From Acanthaster planci (taxonomy: Eukaryota > Echinodermata > Asteroidea > Valvatida > Acanthasteridae), in contig NW_019091527.1 in the NCBI RefSeq assembly GCF_001949145.1, forward strand, positions 232,706 through 296,705: DNA of 64,000 nucleotides, written 5' to 3'. Shown piece by piece: positions 38,281 through 52,611 of the stretch (its first letter is position 1; every line of letters starts with the position of its first letter). A model generated the notes under the pieces. It was given only the letters and a program-made list of their open reading frames with translations, had not been told where the DNA came from and searched no databases. Position numbers and translations under genes: made by a program.

Positions 38281-39165
38281 TCTGACCAACGTTCTGACCC
38301 ATCATCCTCATCACTATGTGGTCCCGCATGCATTCCACAAACCGTGTACACGAGCAAGGCACAGGAGTGTAAAAAATGGAACACATACCACTGTTTACTG
38401 TCCACGCACTGTAAGGCACACCTCGCGCCCATCCTGCTCCTGCTCATTTCTTCGTGTTTTCTACTTTATGTGCGTTTAAGGCAAGGTTATAAAGATATTA
38501 CATTGGTCCAAACCAGTTCTAGCATCGCTAGGTTAGCTACAACCAGTCGCGGTGGAGGGAAAGAGAGTTAGAGGGGGAAAAAAATCCCTCTCTCATTCAA
38601 TTCATTGTTCAGTATATTTTCATCCGCCTGTTATATTGCATGGGGTGAATAAAACAGCCCAGGATGTTTTGGTGGTTCAGCAACATCCAACAAGCGATTT
38701 GAGAAGATTAAATTACAGCTGACGTCGTCAGGAAATTCCTCGCTCAGACTGTGGGAGTGTGTATAGAAATAGGGAAGGATAATAGCGACAGAGGTTCTTC
38801 CCCCCCCCCTTTTTTTATTCTACAACAATGGCACAGGAAAATGCATCAAAGTTGACTTCTGGTCATTTCCACAAGATGGCATTTAGGTAGAATAACAGCT
38901 CCTGCCATTCAGGCTCTCACGTTACAGCAGAAAAAAAAAATAAAATGAAACAACTCCAGAGACTGACATGAATTTGGCTGCCAAAAATCTCACCGATTTT
39001 TTTTCTCATTATTGTTTTACTTCTCCTTTTTGTATTTTATGCCTTTGTAAAATGTGGGGCAACATACATGTGATAGTCAAGTTTCAAAGTAAAGTGATGA
39101 GTACCAACAGAGCAGACTGATGTTACATGTATTGAAATTAAATAACCAAAATGTTACCCTGGTAA

Positions 39166-39397
39166 CCAATAGCAAAACCGTAACAAGAATCAAAGGAAAG
39201 ACTTAAGGATCAACCAGCCCGAAGCAATCATTAATGAACTGAACATTTTCCTAATAACCAATCAAATTACAATCTCCAAGCTGGACCTTGTAATTGGCCA
39301 CAGCCAATCGCCCGTGAGTTCAGATTAGGAGCAATAAAACCAGTACCAATCAACCAGAATCAATACTAATAACCAGCATGTTTCACTGGTAACCAAT
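39166..39397. promoter_or_regulatory. Cluster of six CCAAT motifs
   Basis: CCAAT at 39166, 39258, 39304, 39346 and 39393 on the plus strand and an inverted copy (ATTGG) at 39293-39297, several in the longer form AACCAATCAA. CCAAT is the NF-Y core. Clustering may mark a regulatory element or a decayed tandem repeat; no promoter or exon was recognised next to it. Confidence 0.35.
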
Positions 39398-42300
39398 CAA
39401 ATATGCTAATCCCAAACAAGAGACCACTTAGCAAACTCCACTGCGTACCAGCCTTGATGATCGCTGCATCACCATGGGAACCAGTAACATCGCACAGGAC
39501 AACAGCCACGAGAAAAGCCCTCAAACCACTTTGGCACTTGTGCATGCTTTGCACATGTACGTCACGGCTGCATGCCTGCCAAATTCCCGTCTGCCAAGCC
39601 AGCCAAGTGTCTATAACCCTTTTCTGGCAAATCTTCCGGTTGGAAAATGAGTACAAAGCACCAAATATTAACCAGCATGCAACTCTGAAGGACAAGCACT
39701 CAGCGTTCTGGCTGTGATGGGCAGATAATGTCAAATTTCACTCCAAACCATACTAATGGGGGGAAGGAACCCAGTCTGCAAAAATGCTTTCAAAATAAAA
39801 CAAGAACAAGCACCCTTTCTTGAATACATGTACATGTATAATGTACATATATGTTTAGTGATTGTGCTCATTGATTATTTAGGAACAAGCTGAGCCCTTG
39901 CTCAGTGATCTGAGCATGCTCCTTTGCCAACACAAATGTCTCATTTCTGTTGATTGCACTGTTGAAATTCCATTAATAACAAAGCTGTAACAGCACCGAG
40001 AAGCTTAACAAGAGTACAAAGAAGGGCAACTTTCAATTAATTCAATAGAGGCCACATCCATGTCATTAATGTGAATTTTCAGGCCCTGCTTTTGAAGGCT
40101 GTGAGATATCCCTTTTCCACGTGACGGCAAACAAGCAGATATAATGAGATACTGATGAAATATGGTGAAGAAAAAAAACGGGGCAAAAGCACAAAAGAAA
40201 ATCTGTGCAGACTCTCCTCCTCATGCGAGCCACCACAAAAAGCTTGCTGTCCACAGCAGGGCAGCCTGTAATGGGACCAATTTGTTCCTGTCCCATGCCT
40301 CCTGATTGCCAACAATAATGTGACCTTGCAGCACCCTGAAGCCCATCATTTCCACTCCCTTTTGATATGCCAAATTTCTTCTCCTGATACAGTACCAAGC
40401 ATTTCGGATGGTAACTTAAGCAAGCTGCACAGGTCTGGGAAAAGAAGGAATTTCAAAGTAAAGGTGCACCTCTTTGATACAATACCAAACACCATGAGAG
40501 GGGAGCTGTTTTAAAAAAACATAGGATGCAGAACTTCAGGGAATACAGGGTCATCTGAGAAGGATTGCTGAAATTTGAGTCTCAGAGAGTAGAAGTGGCA
40601 CAAAGTCTGCTTCTTGTGTTGCTATCAGATCTCCAGGACCAATTTACATGCTCAAGGTGACAGTTTCATGCCGAATCGTTCCCTCATTCCTGGCGCACTG
40701 CACGCCAATTACTCCATTCAAATTACGATTATCCTCGCGATACAAGACATCCTGCGATTTTCATGGACAGTGCCCATATGAAAGAAAGAGCCAAGGCCAA
40801 ATTACTCGCTCCTTAAGAGATGCCGCTGCAACCATATGGGTTCCACAAGGGAAAAAAGAACTACTCCAAAAAAAATAAGAAGTTGTTCTTGCAGAAACCA
40901 TTTCTATTATCAATCCCTTCCCCTGTACCTTGATAACAGAATAAAAAACTGAATAAGCTCTGAAGGCTTGGCCTTCAATCACTTTCAACAATGCAAGCGA
41001 ATTAGTGCATTAATTGGCGAGGCCACTTCAGTGCAATGAGAAAACTTTGGCGCATCTTTCTCAAGAACTACCTAGATCATTCTAGCAAGCACTGAATAGG
41101 TGACCACAGCTCGGATGAGCACTACACGTTTCTCCCCATCAGCTTCATTTTTTTTTTCCTATTCTCCAACAGATCAGAATCTTGTTCAGATCATTGGAAG
41201 ACGTGGAAGTTTTAAAAGAAGGTTTGACTGCAGTACTTTCTCGCACAACAGTTGAAAACTGTCAAGAATTTTCCCCGCAGGCAAAAAGAGACCGCCGATC
41301 CCATACACTGTTCTTGTATAACATCCACAAAGATTCATCCACAATTCAGTTCAAACATTGCGGCACATCTTCTTCTTTTTTTTAAAATGTCTTAGTTATA
41401 GCCCGTGCGAACACGTGTCAAACAGATCTTTGCCCCGAAGTTAAATGGGGGAACAAAAGAGAGACGCCTTTTGTTTGCAGTAAGTCATATTTGTTCAGTT
41501 ATCAGAATGGACTATGGCATTTGTGCCCACCAAGCGCAGCCCCAAAACAGCTTGACATTTTTAGCTGCCTTTAGGAACAGGATATCTGAGGGGGGAACAG
41601 TGGGAACAACTTACCATGATCTAAATCAGAAAAACATATTTCTACACATTTGACAACCTTTCATAGGGTGTGAAATTTAAACAGGAAACAAACATTTCAC
41701 CTTGAATTTTTCGTATCCTGTGAAATGTGAACATCAATAAGACATGAGTGTGGGGATTTTCAACACTTCAAAGGTTTCCCCCAGATCAAGTGAACCTTCA
41801 CCCACAAACCAATAGAACTAGCAGTCCCTTTCACAATGTAAATTTTATAAGCATTAATCTTTTCCACTGAATTATTTATAATTATAATTAGAAAAAATGT
41901 TGGTTTGGTTTAATGGTCTTTGTGTGCCCAGCTTTCAACACCAACATCTTCCTATTTTGATCAAGAGTGCCAACTTCCCATTAAATAACAAAGAGAGGGA
42001 AAAATGGGAGGATGATGGCCATTGGACAGGCACTGCAGCTGACATTGCCGATTAAAAACATCCCCGGGTGCTAATGGGGCAAACGCTTGTGTTTAAGCAT
42101 CTTAAAGCAAAGGAGTGATAAAGCCACTACCCCCACTGGCATGTGTGGCCGACTTTATGCAAAATCGGGCAATGTTTTAGGCTAAATGCATCATGTTATG
42201 GGAACAGATTACTGGAAAAACCCTCCATCAACATTTGAAAACCCCAAATTGTTGCGATTACAAATGTATAGGGCAGAGCACTGAATAATAAACATTAATG

Positions 42301-44163
42301 ACATATATGTTACAAACATTCAATCGTCATGAATTACTTAACGGTATGTATATTTTCAGCATCAAACAGTTGCATTTATTTTTTTAAAAGTCTACTTTTT
42401 TTACTGGTCCTATTCTATCTCAATCAGAGTACTTAAAGAAATCAGCACAGGAAGGAAAACAAAGCAACTATATACATTCAGACCAAACCCATCGATCACT
42501 TTCATAACAGCATGGCCGATTGGCATCAATTGCAGGGGTTTTCCTATCCAATTTTTCCTCCCCTCTTAAAATGAGAGCAAACGCGGTAGGAGTTTAATGG
42601 GAACTGACCATGGCAGTGGAGGGAATTAGGCCAATCACACGGCTTGATCTGGGTTAATACTATGCACCACGCCACGGCAGGACCAAGGTGCTTCAATAGT
42701 ATTGGACGGTATTTTAATTAAATATCACCAACAATATTGGCCGGCCTACTTTTTTTTTTATTTATTATTCCCCATAGTCTCCATTTTTTCAGGTTTTCTG
42801 CATTCAAAGGTGTTTTGCCTGTTGAGCTTATTAACACAGAACACTCGGCAATCAATCCCTGTGGCGACAGGAAGAATTTCATATCCTCTCCTTAAAAAAA
42901 ACCGAAAGACTCGGAAAATACTTTTAAAACTGAGAAAAAATTTTAACTTTACTGCAGCTTGTATTATTAGTTCTTGGATTGCTTCCTTAATTCTGTTCTG
43001 GTTAATGACAATTTTTGAATAAGCCTCTATCAAAAATCCCTTCCCTAAATTTTAACACACAGAATTCAACAATCAGATCCCCTAAACTGTTCAATATCTA
43101 ACCCACTTACCCAAATAAAACCACATAAAACCGTGACCTAATTATTCCATCCCCACGTACAGTATCTTTTATTTTTTTAAATAGTGCATTTTAACTGTAC
43201 TCCTCTTCAGCATTTTCCCTTAAAAGGCCCCCCCAGCTCGCCTCCAATATAATAACTAGAATTCGATTGAATCAAGCATGCCTTTGGAGAAGAAAAACAG
43301 ACTAAATCTGGGTCAATTGGAGATATGCTCGTCCTAAAAAAACGACGCCTTGTGTACACATCTTGTCATGCCTTATTAACAGTAACCTAAGTCCTACTTC
43401 TTGGCCCTTTTTGCACTATCAAGCTCAGGTTCTTCTTGTTATTGCTAAATCTGGTAATATCATCTACTTTTCACGGCCCATCAAAGCAGTAATACATTGA
43501 GGGGACCTTTTGGTGACGATCAGAGGATTTGAATCTCCCTTACGAAAACCATCCCCACTTTCATCAGAGTCCAGCATCTTTCCCGTCCACACCTGTCTTT
43601 TTCCCCCCTCCTGACAAACCCTGAGGCAATTTGTTCCCATTCTCCATGTACCATTATCCCAGATCTGCCACCTAAACTGGGTATAAATTCTCGTGACACG
43701 AACACAAATTGCCAACTGCACACCACAAAAAAAATATCTACAAAGAAACCTAACAGCAAATAACGCCACCCCTCTTCGATTTTGTAACCTCGACGCAGTT
43801 GTCAGCTCAAGCGATACATTTCTTAGCTTTTTTTTTTTTCTCTTCGAAACTGTCAGCTGTCGGGCTGAGGTTACATTGGGGGAGAGGGAGAGAAGCAGTA
43901 AGAAAAGGGGAAAAAACGGCGAAAATTAATCATTTCCTAGTGTTTTAGAGGCACAATGACCCAGTTAAATTGCCAATCGTTCCCCGCGGAGCCAAGTGAA
44001 TCAACTTTTTGTATCACTGGGAAAACGACGGAAGAAGTGCTTATGACGAGCAGGCTGTAGCGATATAAGAGCTTCCAGCCATTCTGCAATCTGCCAACAC
44101 AATTTCTGCCACCCTCTCACTCCACATTCTTTTAAGCATCCCATTCTGCTCTTAATTGACCAC

Positions 44164-44185
44164 GGGGTGGGGGACGGGGGTGGGG
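44164..44185 (+). other. G-quadruplex motif
   Basis: Four runs of 4-5 G separated by loops of 1, 2 and 1 bases; the strongest such motif in the window. It lies on the plus strand, the template strand for the minus-strand gene. Confidence 0.8.
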
Positions 44186-44529
44186 ATGTCATTTTAATTT
44201 CCCTTCTTTCCGCCCCAGTTCACTCAATGTGGCTATTTCTGTCCTGAAATAGCAAGTTAAACTGGAAATGTGTTAATAGCGAATTACCTGAAGGAAATTG
44301 TTGTCCAATCTTTCTTGAGGTATTAAGGCAAGTCCTTTTTCTGTTAATCATCCCTGATTCTTGGAAGACGGCTGCATTTCTTTCTTTCAAAATAAACACC
44401 ACTCAAAATATGCTCAATCTGAAAACATTAAATTAAATCGTCATCGAATACATTTTTAAGAACCAAGCCATTTGCATTGATGTCACATCGCTAACTAACT
44501 GCAGCAAAGTAACTAATGAATTTGTAGAA

Positions 44530-44550
44530 CAGGTAATTGTTCAGGTAATT
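44530..44550 (+). repeat. Direct CAGGTAATT repeats in TAATT-rich DNA
   Basis: Exact copies at 44530-44538 and 44542-44550, running into TAATTGATTTAATGAT. TAATT cores are typical homeodomain sites; function is inferred only. Confidence 0.7.
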
Positions 44551-46577
44551 AATTGATTTAATGATCTGTGAGTCTGGTCCTTAACTCTCCAGCCCAGATC
44601 TCACGAGGATAATTCAGATAAGCCCACCAAGAATCCACCTGGATAATTTTTGCATTTGAAGGGGGCAGGAGTCACACACAGTAGCAGTGTAATCAGCCCA
44701 GATATCGAGTCAAGTCAGCATTTCTGATCAGGAAGAAAATTTGGAATACCTCGTCAAACATTTTGCTCCGACTACAACCATGATAACTGTACCTTTTAAC
44801 AGCTGAATACAGGCTGCTTATTTCGTGATTAAATGCATGGGATGAATCTGTACACATCCTGCATGACAACAGATGTGTTCACTGTATTACTTTGGTTGAG
44901 AGAGAGCTTTATCAAATGCAAAATGCATTGAATGATGAATCTCACACTGCAATATCACAGAAGTTGACTTGTGATGCATGGGTTTGCAGCCAAAAACCAC
45001 CAAGGACGATAAAAACAAGCACAAGTGAATGTGACCTGCAACATTTTGAGATGAGCTCAGACAGTTATTCCTTCTATGAGACCAACGTCACCGCCAAGGT
45101 CGTAGAGAGCTACAGACCGATGTCATCTAAGAGTGCATGAAGAAATCACTCAGCACTGGTGAATATATGCGTCGCATGGCGCCCGCAAAATAATCGTCAT
45201 TCTTTCATGTAATACACTGCTCACTTTCGTTTTCATCCCCAAAACATGCACGCTCATAAAGAAAAGCATCCGATAATTAAACATCCTCTCAGATGCTTCA
45301 TCTCTTTCCTCTCTTTTGTTCTTCTCTGGCATCCAACAAATCATCAGCACCACCCTTATTCAGCCCAATGCACCCCCCCTCCCCCGATGAAGTTATCAGA
45401 GGCCGTTATGAGCGAGCAGATCTTTCGTCGCCGACCGATAACCATTGCCAGGATGCCGCACGTATAACGCGACACCAGTGCCGTCGCCGCTCTCTGGATG
45501 CTGACAAGGAAACAGGGAGGTACAGACTTGATGATGACGGGGAGTTCGAATGAAGGCAAGAAAAATGGCGGTGGGTGGGGGGACTTTGGCTGGCCAATGC
45601 AGACATCAAGTTGACCATGATACCTGGACGTTTTGTTAGAACTTCCCCAAAATCTGTTAGGTCAAAACAGTTTCCATCAACTCAGTTGTAACTTCTGAAG
45701 AGCTTTGATTTTGGAACATGACATGATTTTGTACACAATAGCTACATGTCCTTGGCTTAGGGATCTTTTCTATCCACCAAAATCAAACAACATCCAGCTC
45801 TGGGATTTTTAAGGTTCAAATTAATTTTGTAAGGTTCAATGTCATTAAATTTAGAGCAATCAACCTTAAAGGAGATACAGGGAGGTTACAATCGTTTTTA
45901 CAAATTCCTAGAAAAATATGTAAAACAAAGGCGAACTACAACCAACGCAAAACCCTATAGGCAGACAGCTTCATTAATATCTGATAAGTTCTTGTTACAT
46001 ATTCATTATGGACACTATATTTTAATACAGTTTTATAGGGCGTCCACATAATGTAACTGAATACACATGTTGTATTTAAAAAATTACTATATTTTAAAAA
46101 TGAAAGCTGTGAATTTACACATGCAGACTTCCAAACCAACTAGTGTAATTTTTTTTTTTTAATGTTCATGGGAAAGACCAGCCATCTGTAAAGATATTTT
46201 GTGGGATGAATTAAAAAAAAAAGAGAGAGCTAAAGGAAAATAGACCAGCTATAATTGGGTTGTGAGCACTCTCAACGCTGTTGACTCTTTGACATCTAAA
46301 GAGAGTTCCATGGCCCGAGTCTCCACGGGTCCTGGATTATTTGTCCAAACCTCCCTTCATTCCATCCGACTATTGCCCGGGAGCAAAGCCATCTTAAAAA
46401 GGCAAACCGCAAGAAGAAAGAGAGGGGAAAAAAACCTCAATTTCACCATTATTCTCCAACAGAAAAAAAAAGGGAAGAAAAAAAAAAGTAGGCCAGCGTA
46501 AGAGCAAGGCATTCCAATGCCATCAAATACTGCCCGCAGACAAGAAATGCCACAATCCAGGTATTTGGAGCTCCAGC

Positions 46578-46595
46578 ACATGTGTGTGCACATGT
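46578..46595. repeat. 18-bp inverted repeat around TGTG
   Basis: ACATGTG-TGTG-CACATGT, 7-bp arms. Confidence 0.9.
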
Positions 46596-49500
46596 TGCGC
46601 CAGGCTGCACAAACGCAAGCAAGCTGAGGCGCTCATCAAAATAATTGGTCAAGGTGTCCAAAATCATTTCCAAAGCCATTACACAAGTACGCTCCTGTCG
46701 CCGACAATATCACTACGCAAGTTACACAACAATGCCAAGGAAGGGGGAACTTGACAACACCGGAAACGACAGGGGGGACTAGCTGCCAACACTGACACAG
46801 TGGCAAAACATGCAAGGCTGCACAGACTACTAATACTGACCAACCGTCTACAAGTAAATCACCCGCTGTCTGCTTGCACTCCCAGGTAGTGCCAACCTAC
46901 CAGGCAGGCTAGTAGTTTGACATTCTGCAAACAGCCCCCCCCTTCCCTCTCCGTGTCCATTCCCCTGTCATCTCCCTTGCCAAAGACGCCCAGCCACGAG
47001 AGGAAAGCTGACCCAATGAAATGCTTCCTGCCTGGAAATGATACAATCACAAAACCGGCTGTTGAGGAGTGGGGGCTGAGGGATTCCAAAACCCTGTCTC
47101 TTCTATATTTCTCCCCTGGACAGCCTACAGCTGCAGAGAGGCAGAGGCAAGCCCCACAATCACACCCTTAAGCTCCCCCAACCCCTCACCACCTGTCTCT
47201 GAGAACTCAGTGTGCTGTTTAAGGGTTAGGTCTCACTAAACACCAGCGCTGAGGCAAAATAAAGGCCCCATTATTCAGTTGGAATAAGTGAATTTATGTC
47301 AGAAATTACATGCACGTGTGGCGCTAAAAGAAATTGAGAATTGATTCCCACATTTTAACACAACCAACAACCTTGCCCAGTTTCACCTCTCACCGTACGT
47401 TGTACTGGAAGTTTTTCCCACAGTTTCTCCTTTTTGAACACTTTGGTGCTTAGCCATGGCAAAATACACACTTATAAATTCTGCCAGGCTGGTTGCCTCA
47501 AATCAATTTACTTCTGGAAAAAAGCACGCTAGCTAAGGAAAAAAATCTTTCGGATAAACACTGCAGTGGTCCTAAGTACTCTGGCCTCCAAGGGTTAGTC
47601 TATCTAGACTTCTTATTTTTTTTTCCTCTGCATCTAAATGTCTTAGATTCAGAGGGATTTGAAGCATCTCTTAGCCACAAAGCTCTTTAATCCCAGTGCC
47701 TGTGACAAAGGGTTGTTTTTTGTTTCTGCCTATGTTGTGTTGAGCATGACTTTAAATTAAAGGGCTTTGTCACTACAAATGAAGTAATGGAGATTTCAAG
47801 CATTCCCCGTCATAAAAGTAGGACATGCTGATAGCCAGAAAAGGGGTTTTAAAAGAGGTCAGAGCAGGATATACTGATGTTATCAAGAAAAAGTTTTTAG
47901 ATACTACTTCTTTAAGTCAGTAACTTTCTAATGCAACTAATTAGCTTTCAGGTTTAATCATTCATACCAGATATGTAATAGCCAAGATCAACCTAGTTAT
48001 GACTTCTCAAAGTCACATCTAGTCCTTAAACTATCTCCTTTAAAGTGGCTGTGCTCTCCAATCCAGATTTTAAAACTTAAGTAATTTTGAAACCAGTCAA
48101 GTTTTCATCTGGGGAAGAGCTGCCCCTTTAAAGTCATTCCCTGCAAGTAGTCTGGTGCACCCCGGTAACGCTCATTGAAGCCTGTGTTTTGGCTGGGGCT
48201 CTGTTACCAGGAGATACAGAAGGGAGACCTGCACAATGCAGAGAATGCTGGCATTGTTGCCCCTAGCGTGGGCTTTTCTTCAGTACCCAGAAAAGGGGGG
48301 AAAAAGCGGGCTGCCCATCCCTGATTTTGCCCTTTGATAACTTGGATTTGATCAAATGAAAGATGAAGCTGGAGATGCGGAGGTCATTTGGATGACAAAG
48401 CACAGAGTGTGCTGGTGCTTGTGTTGGCTGGGAACTATCCAGGTTGGGATACTTCACTGGGGATGAATCAAGAAGCTGGGATTGTCGGAATGCCAAGTTT
48501 GCTAAGCCACATAATGCCAGCATGTAAACAGGAATTTTAAAATGCAGTATATCACCATAAGCACTCTGGCTGGCAAGCTTACAGGGAAGACATGACTGCC
48601 AGGCATGACAGGCCTTTTCAATAGACACCACTGCGTTATCAGCAAAATAACGTTCTGGATATTAGCAACTTGGGACAATGTCTGCTCCAAGTTAAGGAAT
48701 TCTTTAACCACTTGCGATGCTCCTTGCTTGCCGACTGAATCGCAAAGAAGTTGAGAATCAATATGATAGAAATGGTGAAGGAAAATATCTCGGTGTGCCG
48801 AAAGTCCCCTTGAGATCAGAATAATTCCTGATAAATGTACATGTACCATTCCTGCATGGATATCTGTCAAACATGACTGATGGATCCCACAATGTACATC
48901 AGGAATTAATTTTCCTCGATCACCGACAGAAGAGAACGAGATGGGTGACCAGCGGAGCGGAACGCCGACTTCAGTGGCTGACCGCCCATTATATGACTGA
49001 CAAGGGGTTCCCCCTTCCTAAAAAAAAACATCGGGACATTTGTCATCAGGGTAGGCAATATGCAACACGGGCTCTACAGCTCATTCATCAAAGGATTAAC
49101 GGTATTTTTTTTTTCCCCTTTTCGGGTCCAACAGACCATGCAACTGACACTGGGCAGAAATAGGGACAGTCAGTTGAGTCCCCCCCAACAGAAATTAGAC
49201 CTGGAAAAAAAAATCACTCAGTGAAAATGAAATCCTTCTTATAAGGGCTGGAATAAGATGAAACTGGCGGGAACAGTGTGAGAATTTCATAAACTTTTCC
49301 TTTCCCCCCCTGTAGGGATAGAGATTTTGATTGTTTTCAAAACCGCAAGACTCCAGGATGGCCAAGTACCGAGTGGAGGGTGCCAGAACGAAAGGCAGAG
49401 TGGACAGGCACTACAAGAACTCTCCACTTTTTTCCAGGTTCGAAGCCTCCGCATCCTCAAGGACTCTGCACCATCGGAGTATTTTCTTTTTATTCAATCT

Positions 49501-52500
49501 GCAAAGCGAGTGAAACATTACCCCTGAATGAGTTTCAGATGGCAAAATACCACAGAACACCTCCTTCTATTAGAAAAGGACCTTTTTGTAGCCTCCTGCA
49601 CATTTCCTAGAATACCAATTCTGAAAAGCCCAGGCCCCCACCCTTTAAGATTTAACTACTGCTGACAACTGCTGTAAAGAGGGATTCCATTTTTGTCCTT
49701 CAGAATGGGAGGATTTGGCCTCCCTAAAAGAGTGAGTTAAGAACACAATGACTTTGGCAACCAGGAAGCGTGCTTTCTTCCTGATTTCTTCATTTGCTCG
49801 GCCGTGTGGCTCTGATGGGAGCTGCCCATTTTGACTGTGGGGCACTGTTTACACTGGCCAATTTGCGCGGGGGGCCCGCCCCACCACCAGACCAGGACGT
49901 GAGCACGGCCAAAACAATTTCAGACTTAACCGATCACTTAAGTTACATGCACTTGACATTTTGCGTAGCAAAACAAACAACACACAACTCAATCCCCGGC
50001 TTTGATGCAAGGAAAACAGTCAGTTTTCTCCCCCACTTTCGTCCCCGCTGAACGCTAATTTTCGCCCGCCGTTTATCCGCACGCACTGTTTGATTCAACA
50101 GACAGATATACAAGGGGAGAACGGAGACCTAAAAGACCATCGCTACCGTCCTGGCTCTCCAATTTAAAATCCTGTGTAAATGCACCTGGGGGAGGTTGAA
50201 GGGGTTCCATGGTTTAGCGGTCTACCCACTCCCAGACATTTTTAGTGTAAACACATTAGGCGGCCCGTAACCGCCAACCAACGGATTTGTTCAGACAAGT
50301 AAGAAATTAAAGAAACTCCCCAGCTCCCCATCCCCAACAGCAAGTTCTTTTTTCTTTTCTTTTTTCTTTCTCTGACAGAGGCCACCAAAAAAAAACAAGA
50401 ACCGGGCACACTTTTTGTCATCTTCTTAGCCGTTTTTCTGGTGCAGCAACCTTTTCGTGTGGATCTTCCCCCCTGCACATAATCCAGTTCCACACTTTAA
50501 TGTATGCATATTTTGGTGACTAACCAGATTTCGCTGGCCGCTGATTTCATTACAGGACTTCCGATATGAGACAGATTACTCCTGTTTGGATAGGATGATG
50601 GAATTCCAGCAACCCCCAAATTCTCGCGACCACCACCCAATGCAGTGATACTGGGGCGAGAGGGATGACCGAAATCTATTTGCAGTCATTATAGGGAGTA
50701 TCAACTTTCACATCTATTCGCCAAATTCTGATGCAGATCCCCTATGCTTTTGCAGGTATTAAAACAAAAAAAACCTGCAGAGTTTGTGGCTCTGTGTATT
50801 CTTGAAGCACGGCAGACGAAGACAATTTGGAGGTGAATGTCCAACCTCGGTGAGAAAAATGTTCATTGGTCCATCTCTTCCACCCCACGAGCCCGGCAGA
50901 AATAAATTCCCCTGGTTCCCTATATTTATCTCCCTAATGTGTTCCGAGTGAAATATTCCACTTGTGGCGGAAGCAAAATACATTAATCAATCAGTCAGCC
51001 GGTATTGAATACCTCTTAACGTTCTACCAGCAGATATTAAATTATTTATCTTGGCACTGATGACGGATGACAAACAATTCAACCGATATAAATCACTTAA
51101 TCAATTCAAATATGTCGCAGGGTGCGATGCTGAGCATCCAAAGTCCTGCAGAAGCACCAAACCACAAATTCGCCATTCTTTCCCTTTTGTTTTTTCCTTT
51201 TCTCTGGGTTTTGCGGATTGAACCCTGTCCCCCGACAGCAGGCAATGTGCCCTCTCCACAATTGTAATACCACTGCCTTAATTTATGGTGCTGACTTACT
51301 GTCATTCAGGGGCAAGAAAGAGGCAAAAATTCCTGATAAAGATTTCAAGAGTAAGATGGACAGTATATATGTACATGTATATGTCAAGGGGTGTACCGCA
51401 TCTGGTTTGAGCTGTAGCAACGTCATCTCGACTACCTCGTCACGGAACCTACCAATCCGAGAGCGCCCTCGCTTGTTCACCCATTCCCCAGCATAGGAAT
51501 CCCAGCAGCCAACAGGTGATAACAAGAATCTTTTCCAATTTCACTCAGGCCAATATAAACACACTCAATCACACCATTTTGCAGCCGCTTGCTCATTTCA
51601 ATTGCCTTTCTTTTCAAAGCCGTTCTTTTCCCCTTCTCATTCTCCCTTCGCTCCTTTTAAAACAAATTGCAGCGCGCAAGCCAATAATGATTCGTGGGGG
51701 GGGAATGGTAACCTTACTCTCCCCCCTTCCCCGCACAGCTGAGGGTGTTTGCAGAAGAGTCACTCGACTGGCTCTGCAGCTCTGAGGCTTGTAATCTGTC
51801 ATACAAGCATTTCTGGCTTTAAATCTTTCCGCGCACTTTCGTTGAAAAATAGTACCATTCAAAGTTGATTTTCGAACCAAAATAATAAAATCTTGGAGTC
51901 CACCGAGTACACAACTGTGCTTTAAAATAATGACTAAAGAACAATGCCCATTAACGAAATCACAGTTTACTTGATTCCATTGCTCTTCGAATGGGCGTTG
52001 GTGAAACGATGATTAAAGCCTTCTAAATCTACTTTCACCTTAGGAGACAGGAGGAGAGTAAGAAATTACAAACTGATTGAAACCATTTGGCAATCGAAAA
52101 ATGTTGGTAAAACAAGGAGGTCAGATCTCTACAACTACCTTCACATCTACTGCCACCACATGACCACTCTTCCATCACACAAGGCAATGGAAGTTAAAGA
52201 TGCCGAGACCGATTTTTGTTCAAAGGCACAAATTTGAGACAACACGGCCGGTGAACTACAATGTAATTTCCAGCATGTGACTGCATGGTTACGACGCAAC
52301 GAAGCAGAACAAATCTGGCGCACACCACAACTTTAAGGGATTAATAGACTTGTGTGTAACGGCACATCCCCAGATTTTTTACTCTCCTCTTTCTCCCCTC
52401 CATTTCTTTTATTGGCGAGCCCACTCTCTCCCCGGAATCCAGTGATTTGGTTTGAAAAGTGCGAGGAGCGGACGAGCGTCGAATGATGAACCGCATCTCT

Positions 52501-52573
52501 GATTGTCACGGACGGATGGCAATTTGCAGAGGGGCCGTGTTCTCCAAAGGAATTCGTGTACACCCCTGAAATT

Positions 52574-52611
52574 CCCCCCCCCCCCTCTCTCTTTCTCTTT
52601 TTTTTTTTTTT
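52574..52611 (+). repeat. C/CT/T low-complexity tract left of the gap
   Basis: A C run, then CTCTCTCTTTCTC and a T run up to the first N. Confidence 0.9.

Larger units (their letters stand above)
36366..52611 (-). other. Intronic block with CCAAT cluster and homeodomain-type motifs
   Basis: No exon recognised. It includes a CpG-dense patch (37860-38280), a cluster of six CCAAT boxes (39166-39397), TAATT-rich DNA (44460-44570), a strong G-quadruplex motif (44164-44185) and purine-rich stretches near 46395-46490. Regions 40400-43900 and 47200-52500 show only A/T-rich and C-rich intronic DNA without nameable structure. Confidence 0.5.

Noticed and set aside
43522-43545. B-box-like GATTCAAATCC on the minus strand
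   Set aside because: No tRNA 5' half or cloverleaf can be drawn; isolated 11-mers of this kind are expected by chance.
44892-45140. 82-codon plus-strand frame with normal-looking amino-acid composition
   Set aside because: Not recognised, no clear splice sites and antisense to the inferred gene; kept as chance unless transcripts show otherwise.
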